Origin: Gemmatimonas aurantiaca
GTDB taxonomy: Bacteria; Gemmatimonadota; Gemmatimonadetes; Gemmatimonadales; Gemmatimonadaceae
Direction: 5' to 3'
DNA: 64,000 nucleotides
NCBI RefSeq assembly: GCF_037190085.1
Contig: NZ_JBBCJO010000005.1
Span: forward strand, 62,001 to 126,000
Shown: one piece after another, positions 24,736 through 33,300 of the stretch
Layout of the letters: each line of letters opens with the position of its first letter
How positions within the stretch are numbered: the first letter of the stretch is position 1
The notes under the pieces: generated by a model
What the model was told of the DNA's origin: nothing
Database searches by the model: none
Seen by the model: only the letters and a program-made list of their open reading frames with translations
Translations under genes and position numbers: made by a program

Positions 24736-25776
24736 ATGTCGACATTGTCGCGTGTTGCCATGGGGAGCCTGATACTGCGGTCACTCATGCTGTCACTCAT
24801 GTTGACATTGGGCAGCGCGGCCGCACCGGCACAGTCCCCCAATGCGACCATTCACGGCCTCGTGCTGCATGCGGACAATGGCAGTGCGCTCCCCGCAACC
24901 GCGGTCGAGATGCTCAGGATCGGCACTGGTCCATCAACGCGGCGAACCACCCGCACCGATGCGGAGGGCCGGTTTCTCTTGGTGGCACCATCCGGTACGC
25001 AGCAGGTGCTCGTGGTCCGACGCGCCGGGTTTCGCCCCGAGTCGCTGTCGGTGCGGCTCACCAGCGACACCGCCGTCGCCATCTGGCTCAGGCCGCTCGG
25101 CAATGTGCTCGACTCCGTGCGGGTGAGGGCGCGCGTGACAGGTGTGGACGGCTACGTGCTCTCGCGCGCGACGTTCGATCTGGTTCCCGACGTTCGCGTC
25201 AGCGTGGCGGGCACGCGACGCGTCACGATCTCCGATACCGGCGGCTACTTCCGATTCGCCGATCTGCCAGCGGGTCCCACCATGCTGGTCGCATCGCCGC
25301 CGGGGGGCGGCAGCGTCATGCGACCGGTCGATATCGACGCGAACACCATGGCGCGCACGACGATACTGCTCGACCCCGCCGACAGTCGTCCGCGCGCGGC
25401 CATCGAAGACATGCAGCAGCGACTCACCTGGCGTCGCATGACATCGGCGCTGGTGACGGGTGACGCACTCGCGAAGCGCGGCGGCATCTCGGTGACGGGA
25501 CTGCAAACCGTGCCCGCCGTGATCAAGGCGGGCATTCGCATCACCGAACCTGTGTGCGTGTTCCGGAATGGTCGGCCCATGCCGGGCTGGTCGTTGAATG
25601 CGTTCGCCGCAGAGGATATCGTCGCCGTGGAAGTGTACGCGGCGGGCGCCGAAGGGTCCGGCCAACTGAGGAACGCGTGGCCGCCGGGTGTGGCCTGCGG
25701 TGACGACAACGACACGCGCACGAATTCAACCCGTCATGCCGAGGCGAGTACATGGGTGGTGATCTGGACACGATGA
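24736..25776 (+). CDS. Secreted carboxypeptidase-regulatory-like domain protein
   Basis: This is an exported protein of 346 residues. It has an N-terminal hydrophobic signal region (LILRSLMLSLMLTLGSAAAPAQS, split across the start) and two carboxypeptidase-regulatory/Ig-like repeats. The first is TIHGLVLHADNGSALPATAVEM...GRFLLVAPSG; the second is around VRVSVAGTRRVTISDTGGYFRFADLPAG. The C-terminal third resembles a TonB-plug-like segment (SVTGLQTVPAVIKAGIRITEPVCVFRNGRPM). Such proteins are common in groups rich in TonB receptors. The ATG at 24736 gives a proper signal peptide. No enzymatic activity is expected. Confidence 0.72.
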   Translation: MSTLSRVAMGSLILRSLMLSLMLTLGSAAAPAQSPNATIHGLVLHADNGSALPATAVEMLRIGTGPSTRRTTRTDAEGRFLLVAPSGTQQVLVVRRAGFRPESLSVRLTSDTAVAIWLRPLGNVLDSVRVRARVTGVDGYVLSRATFDLVPDVRVSVAGTRRVTISDTGGYFRFADLPAGPTMLVASPPGGGSVMRPVDIDANTMARTTILLDPADSRPRAAIEDMQQRLTWRRMTSALVTGDALAKRGGISVTGLQTVPAVIKAGIRITEPVCVFRNGRPMPGWSLNAFAAEDIVAVEVYAAGAEGSGQLRNAWPPGVACGDDNDTRTNSTRHAEASTWVVIWTR

Positions 25777-25786
25777 GGGGGATCGG

Positions 25787-26743
25787 TTGACGGCTACACC
25801 TGCAGCACCCGCAACACCGGCATCACCGCGCGCGCTGGGGACCTCACCGCTGCTGGTGCTCGCGGCGTCCCTGATCGGCATCTCGTTCGCCGCGCCGCTC
25901 ATCCGGCTGTCGTCGGCCGATCCGCTCGTGATCGCCACCTGGCGACTGGGCTTTTCGCTCATCATCGTGGCCATTGCACTGCTCGTGGGCGGCGGCTGGC
26001 GAAGCTGGCGCACGCTGTCCCGGGATGATCTGCTGCTGGCCATGGGCGCCGGTATCCTGCTCGCGTTGCACTTCTGGTCTTGGAACACGTCGCTGCGCTA
26101 CACCAGCGTGGCCGCATCGGTGGCGCTGGTGAATCTGCAGCCGGTGCTCATCGCCGCGGCCTCGGGCTTGTGGCTCCATGAACCGCCCAGTCGGCGTCAA
26201 TGGTTCTGGATCGTGGTGGCCGTGATCGGTGCGCTCATCGTGGGACTGGCCGACGTGCCCGGGGGCCTGGCCGCCGTCGGGCCGGCCCTGTTGGGCACGG
26301 GGGCCGAGGGCGCTCGCGCGTTGCTGGGTGATGGCCTCGCGCTACTGGGAGCGGTCACTGCGGCGGGGTATTACCTCATCGGCCGTCGCCTGCGGCAGCA
26401 TCTGGCGCTGTGGCCGTACGTGGGGCTGGTGTACGGGGCGGCGTTTGGTGTCTGCCTGGTGCTCTGTCTGTTCACGGGGGCGGCGCTCACCCCGCAGCCG
26501 CCGCGTGAACTGGCCATCTTCGCCGGCCTCGCGCTCGGTCCCATGCTGCTGGGGCATACAGGCATGAATTGGGCGCTGGCCCATCTGCCGGCCTTCGTGG
26601 TGAACCTCACCGTGTTGGGTGAACCGGTGGGGGCCACGATCCTCGCCGCCCTGCTGCCCGGTATCGCGGAGGTGCCGGGACCGGCAACCGTCATGGGCGG
26701 CGCTCTGGTGCTCAGCGGCGCGATTCTCGCCGCGCGCCGGTGA
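25787..26743 (+). CDS. EamA/DMT-family transporter
   Basis: This is an inner-membrane permease of the drug/metabolite transporter superfamily. The 318-residue protein has about ten hydrophobic spans in two EamA repeats. The first starts ASLIGISFAAPLIRLSSADPLVIATWRL and the second near LLGDGLALLGAVTAAGYYLIGRRLRQ, with LGHTGMNWALAHLPAFVVNLTVLGEPVGA marking the usual end of the second repeat. The substrate cannot be read from sequence; amino acids or metabolites are typical. TTG at 25787 is the only convenient start before the Ala/Pro-rich N-terminus. Confidence 0.85.
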   Translation: MTATPAAPATPASPRALGTSPLLVLAASLIGISFAAPLIRLSSADPLVIATWRLGFSLIIVAIALLVGGGWRSWRTLSRDDLLLAMGAGILLALHFWSWNTSLRYTSVAASVALVNLQPVLIAAASGLWLHEPPSRRQWFWIVVAVIGALIVGLADVPGGLAAVGPALLGTGAEGARALLGDGLALLGAVTAAGYYLIGRRLRQHLALWPYVGLVYGAAFGVCLVLCLFTGAALTPQPPRELAIFAGLALGPMLLGHTGMNWALAHLPAFVVNLTVLGEPVGATILAALLPGIAEVPGPATVMGGALVLSGAILAARR

Positions 26744-26770
26744 CGGCCTGCCGGGGTTTACCTTTGACAG

Positions 26771-27919
26771 GTGTGGATTCCTGACGTCCTGACCTCGACC
26801 CCTGCCGCAGACACCCTGCGGAACGCGCTGAAGAATGCGATGAGCCCGACCGGGGCCCTGCCGGCGTCGGGGCGTCTGCACGCGCGGGCCAAGGAAGCCG
26901 GTGCCCTGTCGGCAACGCCGATGTCGGGAGCCGGTCCGCTCCAGCCGCTCGACGTGGTGGTCACGCGGGGCGATCTCGTGGAGTCCACGCACCGTGTGCA
27001 TGCCGCCGTGGTCGATGCCGACGGGGCACTGCTCGACGCGGTGCGCGATCCGGCCATGGTGGTGTGGTGGCGCTCCTGCGCGAAGCCGTTCCAGGTGATG
27101 CCGCTGCTGCGAAGCGGCGGACTGGACGCGCTGGACTGGGGCGTGGACGAACTGGCCCTGGCCTGCGCCTCGCATGGCGGCGAGCCGGAACACGTGGCCG
27201 TGGCCGCGCGCATGCTGCAGAGCCTGGGACTAGAGGAAGGGGACCTGGCCTGCGGTCCGCATGAGCCGCTCGCGTCACGCGGGGCTCGCCTGCTGCGCGA
27301 AGCGGGCCAACGTCCGTCCCGACTGCACAACAACTGCTCCGGCAAACACTCGGCCATGCTGGCCCGCGCCCGTCAACTGGGCATTCCCACGACGGGGTAT
27401 GAGCAGGTCGCGCATCGGGTGCAGCAGGACTGCCGCCGCGCCGTCGCCGAGTGGACCGGTGTGGCCGGCGAGGCACTGGGCGTCGGTGTGGACGGGTGCG
27501 GCGTCTCGGTGTTCGCCCTGCCGCTGGCCAACATGGCGCTGTCGTACGCGCGCCTGGCACGGGCCGCAGGGCAGGGCGACGACGCCAGCCGGCGGGTGGT
27601 GAGCGCCATGACCGGGCAGCCGTTCCTGGTGGGCGGCACCGATCGCTTCGACACACTGGTGATGGAGGCCGGTGGCGGCAACGTGATCTGCAAGATCGGG
27701 GCGGAAGGTGTGCATACGTTCGCCATCGTCGACCGCGGTATCGGTTTTGCGCTCAAGGTCGAGGACGGATCGCCCCGTGCGCAGTTTCCCGCGGTGCTGG
27801 CGCTGCTCGATGCGTACGACGCGCTGCCACGACCGTTGCCCGATCCGCTGGCGGACTTTTTGCGACGCCCCGTGCGTAACACGCGGGGTGAGCAGGTGGG
27901 GCTCATTGCCGTCGCGTGA
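26771..27919 (+). CDS. L-asparaginase II-family protein
   Basis: This is a probable asparaginase of the AnsA/thermolabile family (distinct from the bacterial type I/II enzymes), hydrolysing Asn to Asp and ammonia. The conserved part begins LDVVVTRGDLVESTHRVHAAVVDADG. It continues with the SCAKPFQVMPLL motif, ACASHGGEPEHV, LHNNCSGKHSAML, GVDGCGVSVFALPL, and MEAGGGNVICKIGAEG. The GTG at 26771 gives 382 residues, but the first 50 have no counterpart in the family; ATG at 26840 or 26921 are better candidates for the true start. It is followed closely by a CMD-family gene. Confidence 0.85.
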   Translation: MWIPDVLTSTPAADTLRNALKNAMSPTGALPASGRLHARAKEAGALSATPMSGAGPLQPLDVVVTRGDLVESTHRVHAAVVDADGALLDAVRDPAMVVWWRSCAKPFQVMPLLRSGGLDALDWGVDELALACASHGGEPEHVAVAARMLQSLGLEEGDLACGPHEPLASRGARLLREAGQRPSRLHNNCSGKHSAMLARARQLGIPTTGYEQVAHRVQQDCRRAVAEWTGVAGEALGVGVDGCGVSVFALPLANMALSYARLARAAGQGDDASRRVVSAMTGQPFLVGGTDRFDTLVMEAGGGNVICKIGAEGVHTFAIVDRGIGFALKVEDGSPRAQFPAVLALLDAYDALPRPLPDPLADFLRRPVRNTRGEQVGLIAVA

Positions 27920-27944
27920 TTTTCATCATGCCCGCAACGTTTCG

Positions 27945-28586
27945 ATGACAGTGACCGCAGACTCCGATGTTACGTTGACCACACTCGATGGCGAGACCGC
28001 GGCGCTGGTGTCTCTCGCGGCCATGCTGGCGGGTGGCAGTGAGGCCGACGTGCGTGCTGCGCTTACGCGAGCGGTGCAGGACATCCGGCCGGCATGGGTG
28101 GAAGAGGTGATTCTTCAGACCTATCTCTTCGCCGGATTTCCCCGGGCGCTCAACGGGGCACGCGAGTGGCGTCGGATTTCGGGACGGGAGGCCCCCTCGC
28201 CCGATACGCACGCCATCGATGGCCCCGCCGATCGTCTGGCGAAGGGAGAGGTCACCTGCGCCACGGTGTACGGCCGCTTCTACGAGCGGCTGCGGGTCAA
28301 CATCCGGGAGTTGCACCCGGCACTCGATCAGTGGATGATCGAGGAAGGGTACGGCAAGGTGCTGTCGCGTGCGCCGCTCGACCTGGCGCGTCGGGAGTTG
28401 TGCATCGTGGCGGCATGTGCCATTGCCCGTCAGGATCGCCAATTGCATTCGCATCTGCATGGTGCGTTACACGCGGGTGCGGCTCCCGAGGTGGTCGGCG
28501 CGGCGCTCGACGTGGTGGCACCGGCGCTGTCCGCCGACGACGTGCGGCGGTATCAGGGGCTCTGGGCGCGCGTACAGGGCAAGTAG
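27945..28586 (+). CDS. Carboxymuconolactone decarboxylase-like protein
   Basis: This 213-residue protein belongs to the AhpD/CMD fold group. Helices around EEVILQTYLFAGFPRALNGAREW and RRELCIVAACAIARQDRQLHSHLHGALHAGAAPEEV-like sequence show the CMD pattern. The AhpD CxxC active-site pair is missing, so a peroxidase role is unlikely; members without it often act in aromatic metabolism or have unknown roles. It follows the asparaginase gene by 25 bases and precedes a gap before obgE. Substrate is unknown. Confidence 0.8.
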   Translation: MTVTADSDVTLTTLDGETAALVSLAAMLAGGSEADVRAALTRAVQDIRPAWVEEVILQTYLFAGFPRALNGAREWRRISGREAPSPDTHAIDGPADRLAKGEVTCATVYGRFYERLRVNIRELHPALDQWMIEEGYGKVLSRAPLDLARRELCIVAACAIARQDRQLHSHLHGALHAGAAPEVVGAALDVVAPALSADDVRRYQGLWARVQGK

Positions 28587-28743
28587 AAGATCGGCGCCGA
28601 TCGTTCTCGTTGATCGGTTGTGGGGTATTTGTCGGTCGTTGTTGGTCAGCTGTTCGTCAGCTGTTCGTCGGTCGTTTGCAGAAGTCCGGAAGCATCCAGC
28701 GTCCGGATCGGTTCAATTCCGCAGGGTTTCCACCGGGTTTTCC

Positions 28744-29766
28744 ATGTTCGTCGATCGGGTACTCGTCAAAGTCGAAGCAGGCACCGGAGGGTCGGGCCAG
28801 ACCTCGTTCCGTCGGGAGAAGTACGTGCCCATGGGCGGCCCCGACGGGGGCGACGGAGGACGCGGCGGTGATGTGTTGGTGCGCGCCGACCGCAACCTCA
28901 CCACGCTGCTCGACTACACGTACCGCGATGCGTGGACGGCCGAACGCGGACAGCACGGGGAAGGCTCCAATCGCACCGGTCGCTCCGGCGCCGATGTGAT
29001 CCTGCCCGTGCCACCCGGCACCGTCGTGCGTGATGCGCGCACCCAGGAACTGCTGGGCGAGGTGCTCGAACATGGCGACACGCTCGTGGTGGCCAAGGGC
29101 GGCCGCGGTGGCAAGGGCAACGCCTTCTTCGTGACGGCCACCCATCAGTCGCCGCGCGAATGGCAGCCCGGCGAGGAAGGTGAGATCCGCACGCTCGAAC
29201 TCGAGCTCAAGCTCATCGCCGATGTCGGATTCGTGGGCCAGCCCAACGCGGGCAAGAGCACACTGCTCTCGGTCATCTCCGCCGCGCGCCCCAAGATCGC
29301 CGACTATCCGTTCACCACGTTGTCGCCCAACCTGGGTGTCGTTCCGCTCAGCGATCATCGTTCGTTCGTGGTGGCCGATATTCCCGGCATCATCGAAGGC
29401 GCGCACGAAGGCAAAGGCCTCGGTCTGCAATTCCTGCGGCATATCGAACGCACCCGACTTCTGGCGTTCCTGATCCCCATCGACGCGATGGACTGGCAGG
29501 CGGAGCTGGATCAACTGCGGCACGAAATCGCGGCCCATTCACCGGAACTCGCGGCCAAACCGTATTGCGTGGTGTTCTCCAAACTCGATCTGCTTGGCGA
29601 GCACTACATCCCTGAAATCGAAGCACCGGGCGCGTTCGGCATCTACGCCATCAGTGCCGCGGGCCGCATGGGACTCGATGTGCTGCTCGACGCGTGGTGG
29701 CGGGAGTTGCTGGCCATGCGCACCGCGGCCGAGCAGCCGGCGCGTGATGCACAACTGCTCCCCTGA
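28744..29766 (+). CDS. obgE: GTPase Obg
   Basis: Obg is a ribosome-assembly and stress GTPase. The 340-residue protein has the glycine-rich Obg fold (VKVEAGTGGSGQTSFRREKYVPMGGPDGGDGGRGG) and a G domain with GQPNAGKS, DIPGII and SKLDLL, without the extra C-terminal domain seen in some versions. The ATG at 28744 is at the start of the FVDRV motif. Upstream, 28646-28667 carries two copies of an 11-base unit in the leader. Its end overlaps the dprA start by 20 bases. Confidence 0.96.
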   Translation: MFVDRVLVKVEAGTGGSGQTSFRREKYVPMGGPDGGDGGRGGDVLVRADRNLTTLLDYTYRDAWTAERGQHGEGSNRTGRSGADVILPVPPGTVVRDARTQELLGEVLEHGDTLVVAKGGRGGKGNAFFVTATHQSPREWQPGEEGEIRTLELELKLIADVGFVGQPNAGKSTLLSVISAARPKIADYPFTTLSPNLGVVPLSDHRSFVVADIPGIIEGAHEGKGLGLQFLRHIERTRLLAFLIPIDAMDWQAELDQLRHEIAAHSPELAAKPYCVVFSKLDLLGEHYIPEIEAPGAFGIYAISAAGRMGLDVLLDAWWRELLAMRTAAEQPARDAQLLP

Positions 29767-30805
29767 AGCGCGGGCGTGTCTTGCCCTCCAGTCCCTGCCG
29801 GGGCTGGGGGATGTGGCGGTGCGCACGCTGATCGAAACGCATGGTTCGGCCGAGGCGGCGCTGGCCGCCATCACACGCACCGTTGGTACGGATACACATA
29901 CGTTGGCTCTCGCATCGGCCGCGCGGCATGTGGCCGATGCCGAACGTGTGGGAGCGGGTGTGGTCTCGATGCAGGACGCGCACTATCCGGCGCGACTCAG
30001 GGAATTGCGGGATGCGCCGCCGGTGCTCTTCGCGCGCGGGACGCTCGAGAGTGCCACGCCACCAGCCGTGGCCATCGTGGGCACCCGCAATGCCAGTGGC
30101 TACGGGGTGCGGGTGGCGAAGGCCATTGCCGCGGCGTGTGTGCGGGCGGGCATCTCGGTGGTCAGTGGGCTGGCCCGGGGCATCGATGCCGCGGCCCACG
30201 AAGCCGCGCTCGCGCAGGGCGGACGCACGGTGGCCGTGTTGGGCACGGGCATCGACATGACGTATCCGCGGGGCCATCGTCTGCTGCAGGAGCGTATTGC
30301 GCACGATGGACTGGTGCTTTCCGAGCAGGTGCCCGGTGATGCCGGACATGCCGGCACATTTCCCCGGCGCAACCGTCTGATTGCCGCACTGGCCGATGTG
30401 ACCGTGGTGGTGGAGGCGGGGGAGGGCAGCGGCGCGCTCATCACTGCCGATCATGCGCTGGAATTGGGGCGCACCGTGGCCTGTGTGCCCAACGCCATCG
30501 ACATCGCGAGCGCACGCGGCAGCAACCGGCTGCTCAAGGATCACGCCGAGCCCATTCTGTCGCCCGACGATGTCCTGATGCTTCTCGACATGTCGCCCGC
30601 GCCCGCGCATGGACCGGCGCTGGATGGGGTGTCGGCGCGCTGCTGGGACGCGGTGCAGCGTGGTGCACGGGTGCCGGAAGACATCGCCCAGGCCACGGAT
30701 CTCACCGTGCGCGAAGTGACGGCCGTACTGGCCCTGCTCGAGATCGACGGGTTGATCACCTTCGATGCGAGCGGCCGGGTGTGCCCCACGCTGTCGGGGA
30801 GCTGA
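29747..30805 (+). CDS. dprA: DNA-processing protein DprA
   Basis: DprA loads RecA onto incoming single-stranded DNA during natural transformation. The 352-residue product has an N-terminal helical segment (ARACLALQSLPGLGDVAVRTLIETHGS) and the Rossmann-like core: VAIVGTRNASGYGVRVAKAIAAACVRAGISVVSGLARGIDAAAHEAAL, GTGIDMTYPRGHRLLQERI, FPRRNRLIAALADVTVVVEAGEGSGALITADHALELGRTV. A winged-helix end follows (TDLTVREVTAVLALLEIDGL). It starts inside the 3' end of obgE, so translation is coupled. Its presence suggests competence or at least foreign-DNA processing. Confidence 0.94.
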   Translation: MHNCSPEARACLALQSLPGLGDVAVRTLIETHGSAEAALAAITRTVGTDTHTLALASAARHVADAERVGAGVVSMQDAHYPARLRELRDAPPVLFARGTLESATPPAVAIVGTRNASGYGVRVAKAIAAACVRAGISVVSGLARGIDAAAHEAALAQGGRTVAVLGTGIDMTYPRGHRLLQERIAHDGLVLSEQVPGDAGHAGTFPRRNRLIAALADVTVVVEAGEGSGALITADHALELGRTVACVPNAIDIASARGSNRLLKDHAEPILSPDDVLMLLDMSPAPAHGPALDGVSARCWDAVQRGARVPEDIAQATDLTVREVTAVLALLEIDGLITFDASGRVCPTLSGS

Positions 30806-32092
30806 ATGGCCACGCACCCGCCGGCCACGCCTCACACACCCGTGGTGCGCGAGGTACCGGCACCCGTTTCGCCCGGGATGTCGCTCGCGATGTCACCCGC
30901 GATATCGCCCGCGATATCACCCGCCGTGCCGTACCGGCATGTGTATGTGCACGTGCCGTTCTGCGCGCGCCGGTGCAGCTACTGCGATTTTGCGATTGCC
31001 GTACGACGTGATGTGCCCTGGCGGGCGTACGCCGATGGCGTGCGCACCGAACTTGCGTTGCGCCATGGTGAGCGTGCGAGAAACACCGACCACCCGCTGG
31101 ACACCCTCTACTTCGGCGGAGGCACGCCCTCCCGCCTTGGTGCCGACGGGGTGGACGCGCTGATGGACGTGTTCCGGGAACGTTTCCGCTGGACGGAGCA
31201 GGCCGAGATCACGCTCGAGGCCAATCCGGAGGATATCTCACCCGCCAATGTGCGTCGCTGGCGCGAGGCGGGTGTGAACCGGTTGAGCATCGGCGTCCAG
31301 AGTTTTCACGACGACGTGCTGTTGTGGATGCATCGGGTGCACGACGGGCAGGCCGCCGCGCGTGCGGCCGCGGTGGCCCGCGATGGCGGCATCAGCGCCC
31401 ACTCCATCGATCTCATCTTCGCCACGCCCGATGGTATTCCGCGATCGTGGACGGACGATCTCGAGCGGGCCATCGCGCTCGATGCGGATCACATCTCGCT
31501 GTATGGCCTCACCGTCGAACCGCACACACCGCTCGGACGATGGCAGGCGCGCGGACAGGTGACCGAGGCCGACGAATCGCGTTATGAACAGGAGTTTCTC
31601 GAAGCCCATACCCGTCTGTCGGCAGCCGGGTACGAGCACTACGAAGTGTCGAACTACGCCCGGCCGGGACGGCGGGCCCGTCACAACAGCGCCTACTGGC
31701 AGGGCGTGCCGTATCTCGGACTGGGCCCGTCGGCGCATGGCTTCGACGGGGCGACCAGGCGGTGGAACGCAGACGCCTACGTGGAGTGGCTGCGGCTGGT
31801 GCAGGCCGGCCAGGATCCCGAACGGGGCGCGGAACGGCTGTCGGACGAGAACCGCGTGGCCGAGACGGTGTATCTGGGGATGCGCACTATCGATGGATTG
31901 CGGATCGACGCGCGGGAAGCCGCGCATGTGACACGTTGGGTGGAGGAGGGATGGGTGACCGTTTCCCGTGATGTGCACGACCCGTCGTTCTCCACGGCTG
32001 GCGGTATGTACCGCCTCACCTGCACGCCGATGGGGTGGTTGCGTCTCGATGCGCTGGCCGCCGACTTGACAGCGTTTCGAAGCGGTTCGTAG
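30806..32092 (+). CDS. hemW: HemW-type radical SAM protein
   Basis: HemW is a heme chaperone of the radical SAM family, related to HemN but lacking coproporphyrinogen oxidase activity. The 428-residue product has the cluster motif CARRCSYC (Cys53, Cys57, Cys60), GGGTPS, NPEDISPANVRRWREAGVNRLSIGVQSF and SIDLIFATPDGIPRSWTDDLERAI. The first 40 residues are a proline/serine/alanine-rich extension made by 12-base tandem units (30875-30922), so the functional start may be later. It follows dprA directly and precedes hrcA. Confidence 0.93.
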   Translation: MATHPPATPHTPVVREVPAPVSPGMSLAMSPAISPAISPAVPYRHVYVHVPFCARRCSYCDFAIAVRRDVPWRAYADGVRTELALRHGERARNTDHPLDTLYFGGGTPSRLGADGVDALMDVFRERFRWTEQAEITLEANPEDISPANVRRWREAGVNRLSIGVQSFHDDVLLWMHRVHDGQAAARAAAVARDGGISAHSIDLIFATPDGIPRSWTDDLERAIALDADHISLYGLTVEPHTPLGRWQARGQVTEADESRYEQEFLEAHTRLSAAGYEHYEVSNYARPGRRARHNSAYWQGVPYLGLGPSAHGFDGATRRWNADAYVEWLRLVQAGQDPERGAERLSDENRVAETVYLGMRTIDGLRIDAREAAHVTRWVEEGWVTVSRDVHDPSFSTAGGMYRLTCTPMGWLRLDALAADLTAFRSGS

Positions 32093-32095
32093 GCT
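32066..32095 (+). promoter_or_regulatory. Promoter at the hrcA start
   Basis: TTGACA (32066-32071) is separated by 18 bases from TAGGCT (32090-32095). The expected start of transcription falls at about 32102-32103, on the hrcA ATG, which would give a leaderless or nearly leaderless mRNA. It overlaps the end of hemW. Confidence 0.5.
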
Positions 32096-32102
32096 TCTCG
32101 CC

Positions 32103-33146
32103 ATGGCGCACGGTGCGGAACTTTCGGATCGCGAACGACGGGTCCTCGAAGCGGTGATTCAGAGCTACGTCGCGACGGCGGAACCTGCCGGCTCGCGCAC
32201 GCTCTCCCGTCAGTTCGGACTCGGCATCTCGCCGGCGACCATCCGCAATACGATGAGCGATCTCGAGGACAAGGGATTCCTCTTCCATCCGCACACGTCG
32301 GCCGGCCGCATTCCCACCGACAAGGCGTATCGCACCTATGTCGATTCGCTGATGCGACGCGATCCGCTGACGGGGCAGGAGCAGCGTCAGCTCCAGGCGG
32401 AGATCAGCGCCGGCGGATCGGCCATCGAAACCATTCTGCGTCGTGCGGCGCAGTCCCTGGGCATCCTCACTCAGGAACTGGGCGTGGCACTCGGCCCCCG
32501 TCTCGAGCGGGCCGCGCTGCGTCAGGTGGAGCTGGTGCGCGTCTCGTCCGATCGCCTGCTGATGGTGCTGAGTCTTACGGGCGGCGCGGTGCGCACGATC
32601 TTCGTGGAAGTCCCGGGAGTCATTGCCGACGAAGCGCTGATCGGGGTGACCATCGTGCTCAACGAGCGCCTGGCCGGTCTCACGCTCGATCAGGTGCGCA
32701 CGTCCCTGGCCGCGCGGCTGCGCGATGTGCACACCACACCCGAAACCGCCGAACTGCTCAACATCTTCCTGCAGGAAGGCGATCAGGTGTTCGGCCGCGC
32801 CGCGGAGCCGCTCGATACGGTGGTGATCGGACAGGCCTCCCTGCTGGCCGACCAGCCGGAATTCGCCACCAGTGAACGCATGCGGCAGCTCTTCGAACTC
32901 ACCGAGACCCGTCAGCGACTGGCCACGCTGCTCGAGCAGCGGCCGGGCGGTTCCGGGCTGTCCATCACCATCGGCAACGAGCACGGCGATCCCAAGCTCG
33001 AACCGTTCACGGTGGTGACGGCGGGGTATCACGCCGGATCCCTGAGCGGGGTGATCGGGGTGATCGGTCCGACCCGCATGCCGTACGAGAAGGTGATTTC
33101 GCTGGTGGAGCACACGTCGCGGCTGGTCTCCGACCTGCTCTGCTGA
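32103..33146 (+). CDS. hrcA: Heat-inducible repressor HrcA
   Basis: HrcA represses heat-shock operons by binding CIRCE elements and is tuned by GroEL. The 347-residue protein has a winged-helix head (LSDRERRVLEAVIQSYVATAEPAGSRTLSRQFGLGISPATIRNTMSDLEDKGFLFHPHTSAGRIPTDKAYRTYVD, in sections), a GAF-like middle and the C-terminal dimer part with the GPTRMPYEKVISLVEH motif. No CIRCE is visible near it. The next gene is dnaJ, but grpE and dnaK are absent from this cluster, unlike the common hrcA-grpE-dnaK-dnaJ order. Confidence 0.95.
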   Translation: MAHGAELSDRERRVLEAVIQSYVATAEPAGSRTLSRQFGLGISPATIRNTMSDLEDKGFLFHPHTSAGRIPTDKAYRTYVDSLMRRDPLTGQEQRQLQAEISAGGSAIETILRRAAQSLGILTQELGVALGPRLERAALRQVELVRVSSDRLLMVLSLTGGAVRTIFVEVPGVIADEALIGVTIVLNERLAGLTLDQVRTSLAARLRDVHTTPETAELLNIFLQEGDQVFGRAAEPLDTVVIGQASLLADQPEFATSERMRQLFELTETRQRLATLLEQRPGGSGLSITIGNEHGDPKLEPFTVVTAGYHAGSLSGVIGVIGPTRMPYEKVISLVEHTSRLVSDLLC

Positions 33147-33300
33147 CCTGAGGCGCGGAGCAGGGCGCCGGGCAGGGGCGGCCACTCCTTTTCGGCCGCC
33201 GAATTGCCGATATTTCAGGGCTGGAGCATGTGGCGCCCACGATCCCGGGTCACGGGATACCGGCGCGACCGGCATTTCGTGTTTTACCGGGATTTTGCGC

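Noticed and set aside
33177..33200. GC hairpin between hrcA and dnaJ as a terminator
   Set aside because: GGCGGCC/GGCCGCC pair well but no T-run follows; kept out of the features.
32050..33300. CIRCE element near hrcA/dnaJ
   Set aside because: No TTAGCACTC-N9-GAGTGCTAA-like repeat could be found by eye.
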